DNA from: Symbiodinium kawagutii
Taxonomy: Eukaryota; Sar; Dinophyceae; Suessiales; Symbiodiniaceae
DNA length: 64,000 nucleotides
Assembly (NCBI GenBank): GCA_009767595.1
Contig: VSDK01000531.1
Coordinates: 35,447-99,446, forward strand
Direction: 5' to 3'
Within the stretch, counting starts at the first letter, position 1. Each line of letters starts with the position of its first letter. Below the pieces are notes generated by a model, which ran no database searches, was not told where the DNA came from, and saw nothing but the letters and a program-made list of their open reading frames with translations. This document shows, in pieces, positions 40,256 through 50,982 of this stretch. A program made the position numbers and the translations under genes.

Positions 40256-41040
40256 TTATGATCCGGGTTGGAACCACCAACCTGGTTGTGATGGTTGTTG
40301 GTTATGATGGATGGCTATGATGGTTGCATGGTTGGATGGTTGGTTGGATGGATGATTGGGATATGTTCGGTTGGCGAAGTTGGTTACGATTCGCATGGTT
40401 GGGTTGGTGTCATGATGGTTGTTGCGATCATGATGGTTGATCATGATGGTTCTGATAAAAACGTATCCAATTTTGTGTTGCTCCTGATAATCAACAAAAT
40501 GGTCGATCATGTTTACCAATGGGGATAGAAATGATTAATAATGTTTAAGCAACTTACCCGCTGCCAACCAACAACGATCAACCAACCATCAACCAACAGT
40601 TAACTATCAATGACCATCACTACCCGCGCAGTAACGATCACCATCCATCAACCAGCCATCATTTACCCACCATCAAGCATCCTTTCACCAAGAAGAACGT
40701 GCCACCAAGCTTTGGCGCCAAGGATTGACCAAAACATTGATCGCCACATGGCTCAGCATGTCGGTGAACTTTTGCTTCGCATCACCACAAATTCACCAAA
40801 CCAAGAAACCATTCTGATCCACACCTGGTACCAACCAACCACTACTGACCGGTCAGCATTTCAAGCCAACCACTAGCCACTGAATTTTTGGTAACCAACC
40901 ATTGGCCGACCACTACTAACCAACGATGACTCACCACTGATTTCACCAAAGCTAGCTGAAAGTGAAACCACCAGGTGTCACCCCAGTGCTGAAGTAGGGC
41001 CCCTGAGGATACCATCGCATGCAATGCCTGCGTCAGCGGT
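40256..41040. other. Low-complexity intron
   Basis: 'ggttggttggatggatgatt' and 'aaccaaccatcaaccaacag' tracts; short frames on both strands are not convincing. No A or B copy. Confidence 0.45.
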
Positions 41041-41099
41041 TGCAGCCGCAGCCGGAGATGGCAGGAGGGGCGTTGGGACTGGCAGGCGGTTCATGATTT

Positions 41100-41630
41100 A
41101 TGAAGAAATCGGGTGGTTACCAAGGGTTTTATAAGGGATTAGAATGGATAGGAATAGGGGACAATCTCCAACAAGAATGGAGAAGAAGGGGTGAATCAAC
41201 GCCAAATTCACGTTGAACTAATGGTGAATTAGTGCTTGACACTTCATGAATGGTGAATTAGTGGCCGACTCATGTTGAATTACCCTCAATCTTGGTCCAA
41301 GCACCATGAAACATCTTTAACCACCATTAACCATCAGTGACCTTCATTAACCACCATTAACCGCAGAAGAGTGGTTGACAGTTGCTGATCAAAACCTTCG
41401 TGGTTGGTCGCCGCAGCGCGGTTGGTCGCCGCTTCTGCGCAGTCCGCCGCCGAGATGATGGGTGCCATGGCATGGAGCAACGTGAGGCGAGCTGACGATG
41501 ATAGCTGGTGACGATGACAACGGTTGGGTTTCTTAAAATAGCTATGGGTCAAGCAGTTAACCAACCAATCAATGGTTAACTAGCTAGTTAATAGGGGATG
41601 ATAACTAACAATTATAGGGGGTATATACCA
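41100..41630. other. Intron-like sequence with family B left fragment
   Basis: Contains 'gggattagaatggataggaat', a GC-rich patch at 41400-41470 (gcagcgcggttggtcgccgc), and at 41540-41575 a family B left part (gctatgggtcaagcagttaac). Confidence 0.45.
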
Positions 41631-41637
41631 ACTATAT

Positions 41638-41747
41638 GGCTATGGGTCAATATTAACCAACCAATCATGGGGGATAATGACCAACAACAATGAGGAAACC
41701 AATGGTTAATGATGGGAACCAGGGGTACGGGGTTTTGACCCACGGCC
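41638..41747 (+). mobile_element. Family B element, near complete
   Basis: ggctatgggtcaatattaac to ggggttttgacccacggcc. The left end is 'ggctatgggtcaa' rather than 'gtggcgagctgggtcaa', and the terminal AG is lost (cgg). Confidence 0.75.
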
Positions 41748-41867
41748 AAATGGGAAACTAACTACGACTGAAATGGGAAACAAACAACATCTTAAAGGGG
41801 AAACTAACTACGACTTAAATGGGAAACTACTATGATATTTTGGGATAGCCAAAATGGTTGATAACAA

Positions 41868-41960
41868 TGGTTTAACACCCTTAAAGATGGTTGGTTTACT
41901 ACTGTCAACGGCTAGTAGACTGGATGATAACTGCGGGGGTCCCCATTGTTCGAAACAGGT
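41868..41960 (-). mobile_element. Degenerate family A element (A14)
   Basis: 'aagatggttggtttactact' centre and 'gggggtccccattgttcgaaac' right end; left end lost. Confidence 0.55.
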
Positions 41961-42440
41961 GAATCACATGATGCTTAGTGTTTAGTGGTGGTCGATCAGG
42001 ATGGTGAATAACCACTTAGGATTATAGCAGTTAGTGATGGTTAATGGTTTATGATGGTTGGTAATGATTGATTGGTTGTATATGATTTGTACTGGTCAAT
42101 ATTGGGGGCCAGATGGTTTCAAGGTCGCAGGGAAACAAGTAATTAAGTTAAATGGCTACTCCGATACTATGTTCATTTGATAATTTTTGCGGAGAAACAG
42201 GCGGTTCTTGTTGATCATTTGAATGGTTGATACTGCACTGTTGTGATTCATATTTGGTGCCGTGAACTCTCATGCTGTTTGTTGGTATCATTGGAATTGT
42301 TATTCGTACTCTTGTTATTGCTATCATCACTTTTGTTACTATACGTACAATTACGCCGTCTTCTGCAATGCAGTTGCTGCTCCATTTCAGCCAGACATCA
42401 TGTTTTATGCATTTTCAACGCATGTATCCACCATTCCTTG
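41960..42440. other. Intron-like sequence
   Basis: 'gatggttaatggtttatgat' then AT-rich sequence; overlapping + frames at 42243-42477 change composition abruptly and are not persuasive. Confidence 0.4.
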
Positions 42441-42487
42441 TCACACACATATCATCAATCCACCACACACACCATGAAGACGGGCAG

Positions 42488-42639
42488 TGGACCTTGCCAG
42501 GCGCAACATCATCACGGTGAACACCATGATCTTCGGATGCCACGGCAAAGCTTGGCCATGGGCTCAGGAACTTCTGCAAGAAGCTTCGGGCCAAGAACTG
42601 CAAGCAGATTTGCAGCTTGACCTGAGTCAAGTTGCATAT
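42488..42639 (+). CDS. PPR-type exon 2, directly followed by family B
   Basis: After 'gacgggcag' the frame reads LARRNIITVNTMIFGCHGKA then WPWAQELLQEASGQELQADL and QLDLSQVAY. 'NIITVNTMIFGCHGKAWPWAQELL' has the PPR helix A/B layout. It ends in phase 0 where a family B element starts (GTGGCG at 42640). Confidence 0.62.
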
Positions 42640-42760
42640 GTGGCGAGCTGGGTCAAGCAGTTAATCAACCAACTAATGGTGGTTGGTAACCAACAAACTA
42701 TAGGGAAAACAGCCTGGTTAATGATAGGGAACCAGGGGTACGGGGTTTTGACCCACAGCC
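42640..42760 (+). mobile_element. Family B element, complete, at a PPR exon border
   Basis: gtggcgagctgggtcaagcag to ttttgacccacagcc; AG at 42757-42758. The sequence right after it (MFELIIGFACLPIQK then gtgagt) is exon-like, but its phase does not match the exon upstream. Confidence 0.85.
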
Positions 42761-42944
42761 ATGTTTGAATTGATCATCGGATTTGCCTGTTTGCCTATTC
42801 AGAAGGTGAGTTTTTATGATCATATTTTGACTTGTTTATGCTGATTTTTTTGGGTTATCTATAGGTCATCTATGGGATTTGTGGCATATCCATGGGTCAT
42901 TTTCGGGGAATTTAAAGTCCTGGTCATTTACCACCGGGAGATGG

Positions 42945-43054
42945 TTGCTCACCCGCAAAACTATCGTCGAAGAAATCGGTGCAGCTCAAACCGTCGTCTT
43001 GTGTTTCAAAGTGGCGACTTCCATGGGCTGCGTTGACGTTGTTCTTAATCTAAA
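42945..43054 (+). CDS. Candidate exon
   Basis: The frame reads LTRKTIVEEIGAAQTVVLCF then KVATSMGCVDVVLNLK; possible GT donor at 43055 (gtgata). Convincing composition; weak PPR resemblance. The next island lies beyond a family A element. Confidence 0.48.
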
Positions 43055-43067
43055 AGTGATATATTAT

Positions 43068-43169
43068 GGTGGTTTCTTTAAATGGCGAACCCCAAAATGG
43101 TTGGTTCATTGCTATAAATTGTCAAGATTGGATGATTTGGGGGCGCACTGTGACTTGAGAAACCACCAC
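43068..43169 (-). mobile_element. Family A element filling a putative short intron (A15)
   Basis: ggtggtttctttaaatggcg to cactgtgacttgagaaaccacc. It occupies most of the ~125 bp between two exon-like islands. Confidence 0.8.
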
Positions 43170-43180
43170 ATCTATAGATT

Positions 43181-43249
43181 TCAAGATGGGCGGGGGCAGA
43201 AGGAACTTGTGACGGACGAGCCGCACCACCCATTCACGGAGGACCTGTG
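43181..43249 (+). CDS. Small candidate exon
   Basis: DGRGQKELVTDEPHHPFTED then LC, before TGA 43250-43252; acceptor probably 'tttcaag'. The minus strand is also open here (FRSAQVLREWVVRLVRHKFL). Coding strand not settled. Confidence 0.35.
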
Positions 43250-43285
43250 CTGATCTGAAGCTCTCAGGATTAGCTACAACACCAG

Positions 43286-43430
43286 CATGAGTCTGAGAGA
43301 TCAATGCTGGCAGAAGAGCATCCAACTTTTGGAATGGATGAGATGCCATGCGGTGAATGCTGACAGCAGCAGCTATATTGCCAACTTGAATGCTTCGGAT
43401 GCTGGGACGAGAGCTGCTTGTTCAGCTCAT
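43286..43430 (+). CDS. PPR-type exon 3
   Basis: Reads DQCWQKSIQLLEWMRCHAVN then ADSSSYIANLNASDAGTRAA and ends at a GTAAGG donor (43431). Matches 'W..A..LL..M....V..D..SY...L.A' of PPR repeats. Confidence 0.62.
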
Positions 43431-43559
43431 GTAAGGGAGGTGAAAAGCAACCTCGGGAGATCATTGCACCCCATAAACCTTGTGAGACTTGGAAGTGTAG
43501 GATCAAGCAAGGGCCGCTGAGCGGTCATTTTCGAACCAGGCTACCATGGGCTACCTATG

Positions 43560-44400
43560 TTCCATGGGACCGTGACTGATGAGTCAGTGTTTGTGACCAT
43601 CAACCATTATTAATGGCAATAAGCCATAACAATGATGATAATGATCACTAATTGATTACTATTAATCATTCTACACCTTTCTTGATCAATCATCAACCAT
43701 TAATTGATCAACCATCAATAAACCATTAGTAATGATCAACCTTTATTATTCTATCGGTTGATCATTACCAACCATGAATAAGAAAGGTTGTTTAGCAATG
43801 GTTAACCATTGTTTAACCATCAATTCAATCAGTAATTCAACCATCAAATAAACATTAGAAAGTAATGATCACCCTTTGTTATTCTACCCGTTGATCATTA
43901 CTAACCATGAATGATAAAGGTTGTTTAGCAATGATTAACCATTGTTTAAACCATCAATTACACCATCCATTAATTGATCAACCATCAAAAAACTATTGGT
44001 AATGATCAACCTTTGTTATTCTATCCGTTGATCATTACTCACCATGAATGATACAGGTTGTTTAGCAATGATTAACCATTGTTTAACCATCAATTGGATC
44101 ATTATCAAGTAACCATTGTTGAATCACCAATAATAATGATTATCACTAATATCAATTACTGTATATACCATTATTTTCACTAATTCATTACCATTGATCA
44201 CACCTTGGTAATGATCAACCTTTTGTTATTCTATCACACTATCACACTGTTAATAAATGATGGTAATAATGGTTATATTAATCTATTAACCATCCTTTTA
44301 TTATTCTATTACCTTTCATGCTTAATAATGATTAATAATGGTTATTAACCATTGATCATTCCCAACCACGCGTCGGTGGCTCCAAGGACTCTAAACCTTG
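43560..44400. repeat. About 135-bp tandem repeat within 'ccatcaattgatcaacc' sequence
   Basis: Units starting 'aatgatcaaccttt.ttattctat' at 43731, 43864 and 44001 (133 and 137 bp apart), with a partial fourth at 44211. Each contains 'aggttgtttagcaatg.ttaa'. No coding. Confidence 0.85.
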
Positions 44401-44416
44401 GTCCTTGCTGTTGCAG

Positions 44417-44512
44417 CTGTCGCGGCGCGTGGATCCAGAACACCTGGCCGCCAAGAACGCGTTGATGAACGGCTTGCAGCCCGGGGAACCATGGCGATGG
44501 CGGGACAAGCCA
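44417..44512 (+). CDS. PPR-type exon 4
   Basis: After 'cttgctgttgcag' the frame reads LSRRVDPEHLAAKNALMNGL then QPGEPWRWRDK. 'DPEHLAAKNALMNGLQPGEPWR' corresponds to a PPR repeat joint. The 3' end is uncertain. Confidence 0.52.
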
Positions 44513-44944
44513 AGGGGTTTGATGGTTGATGGTGGTTCAGTGATGGTTAAGTGCGGTTTAGAATTGGTTACTTTGTGCGTAGTTGATGGTTGAGATGGGC
44601 TATTTGACGATTAGTGATTAGTGGTGGTTCGTTGATGCTTCATTGCTTGGTGGTTGACTGATGTTGTTGACACTTAGTTGATGGTGGTTCAGTGACAGTG
44701 CCATGTGATGCAATTTTATGCCAGTTAATGCAAATTGGAGCATGTACAAGTGGGTGCCAATACGCAACAGGATGTGTTTGTGGGCATGTTTACCGACATG
44801 TGACATATAATATTTTTTGATATTCGCCGGCACACCATCACATTGCAGCACATGTTTGCAATCATACATTGGCTACTTAAATGCATCAGTACACAGTCTA
44901 ACGGATGCTTGGATGTTAACATATTGCTTGGATGGCTGATGTGG
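44513..44944. other. Low-complexity intron
   Basis: 'gatggttgatggtggttcag' then AT-rich sequence; minus-strand frames here are Met/His/Cys-rich and unconvincing. Confidence 0.5.
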
Positions 44945-45060
44945 CTGTTTCTCAGTCATCATCCTATTGATACTTACTAACCTAACGTAACCAAACCATT
45001 TATAGTAATAAACTACTAGTAAGTATAACTTTTGGGTTCCCAGTCTGAGTCGAACCCCCA
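44945..45060 (+). mobile_element. Degenerate family A element (A16)
   Basis: gtttctcagtcatcatcctatt, 'tagtaataaactact', gggttcccagtctgagtcgaacc; ends about 40 bp before a PPR exon. Confidence 0.5.
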
Positions 45061-45099
45061 TCACCCTCGAGACATGTCATGTTTATCAGCTGTTCCCAG

Positions 45100-45249
45100 G
45101 GGTGGCCTTACGCGGTGGTGCTTCTGCGACATGGCCTTCGCGTTGACCTGGTGACTTTCAACGCGACCATGGCGGCGGCGCTGCAGTGGCTAAGTGCAGT
45201 GCAGCTGTTGGCGGAAGCCAAGGAGGCCAAGATGCAAGGACGGCCGTGA
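45100..45249 (+). CDS. PPR-type exon 5
   Basis: After 'gctgttcccag' the frame reads GWPYAVVLLRHGLRVDLVTF then NATMAAALQWLSAVQLLAEA and KEAKMQG. 'GLRVDLVTFNATMAAALQWLSAVQLL' is a clear PPR. A GA donor (atgcaag|gacgg) near 45238 would avoid the TGA at 45247. Confidence 0.7.
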   Translation, partial: GWPYAVVLLRHGLRVDLVTFNATMAAALQWLSAVQLLAEAKEAKMQGRP

Positions 45250-45500
45250 GGTGATGGGCTCATCCGGGGGTGGGTTACTCATAGGGATTAAGAGGGAATA
45301 AAATGGATGAGTTAAGGGGTTGAAATTGGGGGCTTTTAAAGGGTTAGAACCATTCATAATGGTTGATAATAGGGAAACTAGGTGATTTTCTAGGGTTAAC
45401 TATGTTTAATAGTGGTATTATATATAGGGAATTATAATGGTCATCAGTGGGCATCAATATGGAATAATCACCAACAATACTGGTTAGACAACTAGTATAT
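45250..45500. repeat. Diverged repeat upstream of family A
   Basis: Shares 'ttttctagggttaactatg', 'agtggtattatatataggga' and 'tcaccaacaata.tggtta.acaacta.tatat' with 37050-37225, 28085 and 30052: the same composite arrangement. Confidence 0.55.
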
Positions 45501-45610
45501 GGGTGTTTCTCAGCGTAGGGTAGCCCCAAAGAATATGGTTTGTTTATTAATAACGATGATTGCTTTAAAGGATGATACCTGGGGTACCCCTATGAATTGA
45601 GAATCCATGG
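45501..45610 (-). mobile_element. Family A element (A17)
   Basis: gggtgtttctcagcgtaggg to ggggtacccctatgaattgagaatcc. Confidence 0.75.
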
Positions 45611-46290
45611 ATGTTGAATTTGATGATGGCTTGGAATGGTGAATGAATAGCGATGGTCTTTATCATGGTTTTGTTTATCGGATAGTGGCGAACCAACACT
45701 TGATTAATGGTTGGGTGATGGTGATAAGCTATAACAGCGCTTAAACAAAAACGATGATAGGGATCAATTATTGAGAACAAATTAATATCTATAATGTGTT
45801 CACAATACTCAAGGTTAGCCAAAATCAGCGGTCACAACAGTGCCCTTGCATGGTTAGTCGTGGTGAATAGTTGAAAAGAGTCTTGCAAGTGGTTTGCAAT
45901 CTCCAATCAATGGTCAACAGGGTTTAACGATGGTCAGTAGTGGTTTCAATCACGCTGAATTATGGGATAGTCGATGGTTGCCTACTGATTGCCGCATTGG
46001 TACTGAATGCTTTCTAGTGTTCAATGCACGGTTGATTAGTGGACAATGAATGCTTATGGACACCAACGGTTGCAACACCCAAGTTTACACAACATTCAGG
46101 GTCATAACAATGATTCATGATGGTTTGCGATGGCCAATGGATGATTGACAATAATTTTTCACTGGTAAATAATGGTTTCTGGTCTGAAACAACTTGGGTA
46201 ATGATGGACACAAACATCTTCTGTCAGAATCAACAGTAGTTCCATGGTTCCTTCATGTTTTTTCATGGCCAATTGCCAATAATCCACCTT
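45611..46290. other. Intron-like sequence
   Basis: 'ggtttgcaatctccaatcaatgg'-type sequence; no exon or element recognised. Confidence 0.5.
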
Positions 46291-46409
46291 TGGCATGGTC
46301 AGAATCGCAACTGCGCAACAGCAACTGCTGGTTCCACCAGGATCTGTGAATCCAATTCGCCCGGCATCAACCTGGGGGAACTGCCATCAACCTAGGGGAG
46401 ACACGTCAG

Positions 46410-46507
46410 GAACTGCCATCAGCTACACCACGGCAGCCTCCAGGGTTCCCTGGCAGAGTGCTTGGCATTTGCTGGACGAGGTGCCAAAAGTCGCAGAGCT
46501 GACTGGG
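46410..46507 (+). CDS. PPR-type exon 6
   Basis: After 'agacacgtcag' the frame reads TAISYTTAASRVPWQSAWHL then LDEVPKVAELTG. 'AISYTTAASRVPWQSAWHLLDEV' matches a PPR repeat. TGA at 46508. Confidence 0.62.
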
Positions 46508-46509
46508 TG

Positions 46510-47340
46510 AACAAGCTGACAGGTAGCTGCTATGGTTTAGTAGTGTTGATTATAAGCAGAATGTTGACACAAAACCATCCTAGAATTATCAGCAGAATGT
46601 TCGGTAGTCCTACTAAGCAGAAAGTTAACATGAGATGGCTTAGTCATTTAGTAGTTCATAATGGTTCAATAGTGTTGATTGTCCGTTTAATATTGTTAGT
46701 AAGCATAATATCTAGTAGCTAAGATAATGTTCATGGTAATTGACTAATATCAATGGTTCATAGTAGTAGTGTGATTATAGGCACAATGAACAATTCTTAT
46801 TGTTAATAGTGATTAATGATGACTATACTTATGCTTCAATATATTCATGGAATGATTTAAGAACATTATGATTATACGTAATCCTAATTATCAACAGCAT
46901 ACTCTATTAAGCATATGTCAATAATGAACAGTAATGCTGAGATGGTGTGTGATTTAGTGAAATAGTAAATAGATTAGATTTAATGTTAAATAATGATGAC
47001 TAGTGGTATTATTATTAGCACAACAATTACGATTGACTTGACAGCAGTGTTACCATATATTATCTCAATACTAATGTAGATACTAATAGTGATAATCAAC
47101 AATGCCACTGTTCAATACGGTGAAAAGTAATACATTACAAATGATGTGTGAATCTGCTGATTGACAATACTCAATCAATGGATGGCGTTACTGTTAATAG
47201 ACATACATCCATCAATGATTTCCATTCACAAAGAATTGAATAAAATTGATAAAATAACAAACAATATTACCCTGTTATGATTGTTAAATCATAGTTAGCT
47301 GTTCAATGATTGTAAGTACTGTACATGTTTGTATTCCGCA
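46510..47340. other. AT-rich intron sequence
   Basis: About 830 bp of 'taatagtgataatcaacaatg'-type sequence; nothing recognised. Confidence 0.55.
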
Positions 47341-47348
47341 GGTAACTG

Positions 47349-47520
47349 CAAAAAAAAACATGCGCCCCTGAAATGGTGCGACTGATCACCGGTCTCCCAT
47401 GGCTCTCCACCATATGCAGCCAGGTATCAAGAACAGCCCTGGTTTCTGCATTTGGAGGGCCTGGGGACTGATGTTCCATAAGGGCAACCACCGCTTTGGC
47501 CAAGATTCTTCTGGAAGTGG
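47349..47520 (-). CDS. Possible minus-strand exon
   Basis: On the minus strand, after an acceptor-like CTTCCAG, the frame reads RILAKAVVALMEHQSPGPPN then AETRAVLDTWLHMVESHGRP and VISRTISGAH. It is one of the few places where the minus strand looks better than the plus. The plus strand is also open (47399-47782, 127 codons, with CLVHDNLADSYISYPWQTHW in its 3' part). Either strand, or neither, may be coding. Confidence 0.38.
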
Positions 47521-47884
47521 ACCACTAAGCGCTTCCATCATGGAACTCATGCGGTGTTGGGGAAACAATCAAATCTCAAAACATCCAAAGTTGACCTTTG
47601 CCGGCCCAAAAGGGGTGTGTTTGGTGCATGACAACCTGGCAGATTCTTATATTTCTTATCCTTGGCAGACTCACTGGATTTCACAGGTGCCAACATCCTC
47701 ACCCGTCATCAACTCTCTGATCACTTGCGAGTCGGCATGGTGGAGTGGTACCCCCAGATCTTCACTTAGGTTTGTTCACTAGGGCAACTACCAGGCAAAG
47801 TGTAGATATGACTATACGATTCATGGTGTGTTCTAAACCAACGATTCCAACCACAAGGGGTTTCGGGTGCGACATGGCCGTTGC

Positions 47885-47990
47885 CCCAGGCTGGACACGG
47901 ATCAGTGCAGGGCAGCGCAACGATCATGCGCAACGCTGCTATCAGCGCAGGTGAAGAAGGACCGAACCCAGCGGAAACCCAGCGGAAACC
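47885..47990 (+). CDS. Candidate PPR-like exon running into a minisatellite
   Basis: After 'gccccag' the frame reads AGHGSVQGSATIMRNAAISA then GEEGPNPAETQRKPRK. 'MRNAAISAGEEG' resembles the PPR 'YNAAISACEKG'. The frame continues into the tandem repeat that follows. Confidence 0.42.
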
Positions 47991-48108
47991 TAGGAAAACC
48001 CAGGGGAACCCAGCGGAAACCTAGGGAAACCCAGGGGAAACCCAGGGGAAACCCAGGGAAACCTGGAAACCTAGGGAAACCTAGGGGAAACCCAGGGGAA
48101 CCGTGGTG
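47955..48108. repeat. 10-12-bp minisatellite (gggaaacccag)
   Basis: About 13 units of 'aaacccaggggaaaccta' type. Confidence 0.88.
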
Positions 48109-48284
48109 GTGGGGTGCCTTGTGCCCGGGTTGTGGTGCAGGTTCAGGTGGTGGACCTTCAGGATCTTCAAGCGACTTGTGGGGTAGGAACTACTGTAAAC
48201 CGACAGTGTCCCGATCTCATAGCAACTTGAAAAGCCCGTTGAAGATATGTGGGGCGGCCCATGAATGGTGCTACTATGCTGATA

Positions 48285-48289
48285 GTTAT

Positions 48290-48322
<33 letters not shown>

Positions 48323-48325
48323 TTT
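48285..48325. repeat. TA microsatellite
   Basis: tatatatatataatatatatata... Confidence 0.9.
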
Positions 48326-48693
48326 TTCGCACAGTGCAATTTTTCCTGGGTGTACACCAGTTGCGGAGATGCCACATTTGCATTTGTGGCAATAGGATTT
48401 CTAGTTGCACATCTACCAGCTCATTTTCCACTTTGGCAACTCGACCTCCTCAAAGTCACTCGAGTTGTTGATGGCTCATCATTTATTTGATTAGTCAATA
48501 TCTTTGAGTGTTTCATGCCTTCTGATGAGGACGGTGGTTTATATTGCTTTATGATAGTTAATAAAGTGGTTTGAGCAATGATCGATCCAATGATTATCAA
48601 CGGTCGGTGTGATATGGTTGAAATGGCCAAGGCATGCCAACGCTATAATTGATGATGATGGTCGATAGTTGATCAAGGTGGTTCATACTCATT

Positions 48694-48782
48694 AGAGGGT
48701 TTCTCAAGTCAGAGGGGTACCCCCAGTTATCACCCAATATCAACCATCTATAGCAATGAACCAAGCATTTTAGGGTTCCCAC
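48694..48782 (+). mobile_element. Family A element cut at its right end, next to a PPR exon (A18)
   Basis: ggtttctcaagtcagaggggtaccc, centre 'agcaatgaaccaagcatttt', then agggttcccacagcgg; the ttgagaaacc end is missing and the exon follows within 20 bp. Confidence 0.75.
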
Positions 48783-48800
48783 AGCGGTTTTTCGCCCCAG

Positions 48801-49003
48801 GAGGTCATTGGCAAGTGGCCATAGCGGCGGTGGCTGCAGCTGGTACCATGGGGTTGATCAGGGATGTGATTTCTTACAATGCCATCATCAGCGCATGTGA
48901 GAAAGGACATCACTGGTCAACTGCCATGCTGCTTGGAACCAAAATCGCCGCTACAATCACCGAGCAGCCAGTAAAGCTGAAATGCCCCGAAGCATTGATC
49001 GAG
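48801..49003 (+). CDS. PPR-type exon 7, best preserved
   Basis: After 'ttcgccccag' the frame reads GHWQVAIAAVAAAGTMGLIR then DVISYNAIISACEKGHHWST and AMLLGTKIAATITEQPVKLK. 'DVISYNAIISACEKGHHWSTAMLL' is the canonical dinoflagellate PPR core. GT donor at 49004 (gag|gtacca). Confidence 0.8.
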
Positions 49004-49049
49004 GTACCAGACTGGTGATCTTTCAACCGTTGGCCATGGAAAATGTAAT

Positions 49050-49640
49050 CATGAAGCTTTAGCAATTCATCAACTACTATCATGAACCACAATTGCCTTC
49101 ATTAACCATGATTAACCATCAACCGTTCATTCATCATAAATAGCCGTGTCAATTTGTTAGCTGCACTGTCTAGAAGGGGCCGCTTTTATTTTCTAGGTCA
49201 ATAAGCGGCAGTTCGGTGATGTTATGGCACAGCTACTGTTAGTTTTTCAGCAAGCTAAAGCTCTTTGAGAATCTAACTTTCGCTTATATTGAGAATCACA
49301 CTCACTAGCTGATGTACTTTGAGATGTAAGTTTACATGGTCGCTTTTTCTCAGCCTAGTTTGATACTGTCACTTGCATCCTAGTTGGTTCAACGTCGGCA
49401 CGACCAGCTGGTGGCTGGCTTCTTGACATTGATCAATACAGGTAGACTGATACTGGTTGGTGATTTGATTGACATGTTCTATTTTCACCAGCATTGACAA
49501 ATGATTGATTGATTCACGCACATTTTTCATGACGGGGTTGTTCAACCACCAACCCTCGAGAAATGCAGCGTTCAATCCTCAGCAAGAGAAGTGAAGGCTG
49601 GGAAAGTCCAACTGTACGCGTCAACGCTGGAATTTTTGGC
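49050..49640. other. Intron-like sequence
   Basis: 'attaaccatgattaaccatc' then mixed sequence; no convincing exon. Confidence 0.5.
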
Positions 49641-49647
49641 TAGAAAT

Positions 49648-49754
49648 GGTGGTTTCTCAAGATAGGGGCACCCCTAAATAATCCAAGACCAATCCTTTAT
49701 TTGTAATGAACCAAACATTTTTTGGGGACCCCAAACTGGCTTGAGAACCCCCAG
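49648..49754 (+). mobile_element. Family A element (A19)
   Basis: ggtggtttctcaagataggggcacccc to ggggaccccaaactggcttgagaaccccc. Confidence 0.85.
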
Positions 49755-50390
49755 GCCTGATTTGTGCTGTTGGATGTTTTGAAAGCGCAGAAACGTGGAC
49801 AAGCGCAAGAATCACCGGAAGTAGGATGACATATGAAGAGCCACATGTTTCAATCATAGACTATCTTCATCAATCAATAATCTAGCGTACATCAATCATC
49901 AATCATGATATCCAGCTGATTATTTTGTGTGATGTTTCAATTCTCAATAGGGAAACGTGCTGAAACTCAACAAAAACCAACTGATAAAATCAGCTCCCAG
50001 CATGGATCTGCGGAGTATCGCTGGTGCCTCTGACAAAGCCTCTCAGTTTGTGTTGATCAAAGCAAGGTCAACAACCAAAGGACCATCAGTGATAACTCAT
50101 CATGGCTCATGATGGTGAATGATTGGACGGTTTGTAAGCAAGCATTTCACATTTTTTGATCAAGAATCCTTACATTGCAACCATTGGTTTCACAGGGCCC
50201 AAGCCTTTTCGAAAATGTTTGAGGCATTATGCTTATTCCAGTTGGATATAAACTATAAACAAATATATACTGAAATTGGATCATGTTTATGTGTTGACTC
50301 ATAAAAACGACTGCTTCTTGGGCTTACTGGGGTACCCAGGAATAGCCTTTTCAAGGGTGGGGCCTTTAACCGGGGAGCGAGGGCAGGAGC
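49755..50390. other. Intron-like sequence
   Basis: Mostly AT-rich; the last ~60 bp (ggggagcgagggcaggagc) is a repeat F remnant. Confidence 0.5.
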
Positions 50391-50403
50391 GGCCCCCGGC
50401 CCC

Positions 50404-50510
50404 CGAGGTTCGTGTTCGACGGCCTTGAGAGTCGCCACCTTGAACCAAACACCGTGAGCTTCAACTCCTCTTTGAGCGCATGCGACGCTGGGCATGCGGT
50501 GACTGCAGAG
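50404..50510 (+). CDS. PPR-type exon 8
   Basis: The frame reads RFVFDGLESRHLEPNTVSFN then SSLSACDAGHAVTAE and ends at GAG with a GT donor (gtacac at 50511), the same GAG|GTAC border as exon 7. 'LEPNTVSFNSSLSACDAG' is a clear PPR. Confidence 0.75.
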
Positions 50511-50569
50511 GTACACATGGAAACATGGAACTGCCCTCTCCGGTTGCGCACGCATGGATTCATGAATAT

Positions 50570-50712
50570 GTATAACATATGTATATTCTTTTTTATGTTT
50601 ATATATTTATGTTGATATTTGTTTACATATATGTAGACATACATGTACATGTATATGTATGTATCTAAATAGATAAATAAATAAATAAATATATATATAT
50701 ATATGTACAGAA
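50570..50712. repeat. AT-rich 'tatgtatatttatgtt' tract
   Basis: Imperfect (TA)/(TG) and (AAAT)n units. Confidence 0.8.
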
Positions 50713-50744
50713 ACATGCATGTAGATCTATAGATCCACATCGGT

Positions 50745-50915
50745 AGAAAAGTGCCATCGCAGATTGCGAGAAAAAACCCATAGAGCTGGGCATTTTGCAG
50801 GTCCAGAGGTCCTCTCGCCTCGTGTTGCCTGAGGAGAAAGGTGGCATGTGGCAACTGGCCTTGTTGAAGTACCGCAGACCCGAGATGATGGATGTGTTGC
50901 TCGGTGGGTGGCCTG
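50745..50915 (+). CDS. PPR-type exon 9
   Basis: The frame reads SAIADCEKKPIELGILQVQR then SSRLVLPEEKGGMWQLALLK and YRRPEMMDVLLGG. 'AIADCEKKPIELGIL' and 'EEKGGMWQLALL' both fit PPR positions. A 265-codon minus-strand frame covers this region but is broken up by repeats and reads as a shadow. Confidence 0.58.
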
Positions 50916-50932
50916 GGGCCACATTTATATGC

Positions 50933-50982
50933 TGGTTTCTCGAGCCATGGCAAGCCTAGCCCAATGACTTGAGAAGCACCCA
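50933..50982. mobile_element. Short internally deleted family A element (A20)
   Basis: ctggtttctcgagccatggc directly joined to caatgacttgagaagcaccc: both ends kept, centre lost (about 50 bp). Confidence 0.7.
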
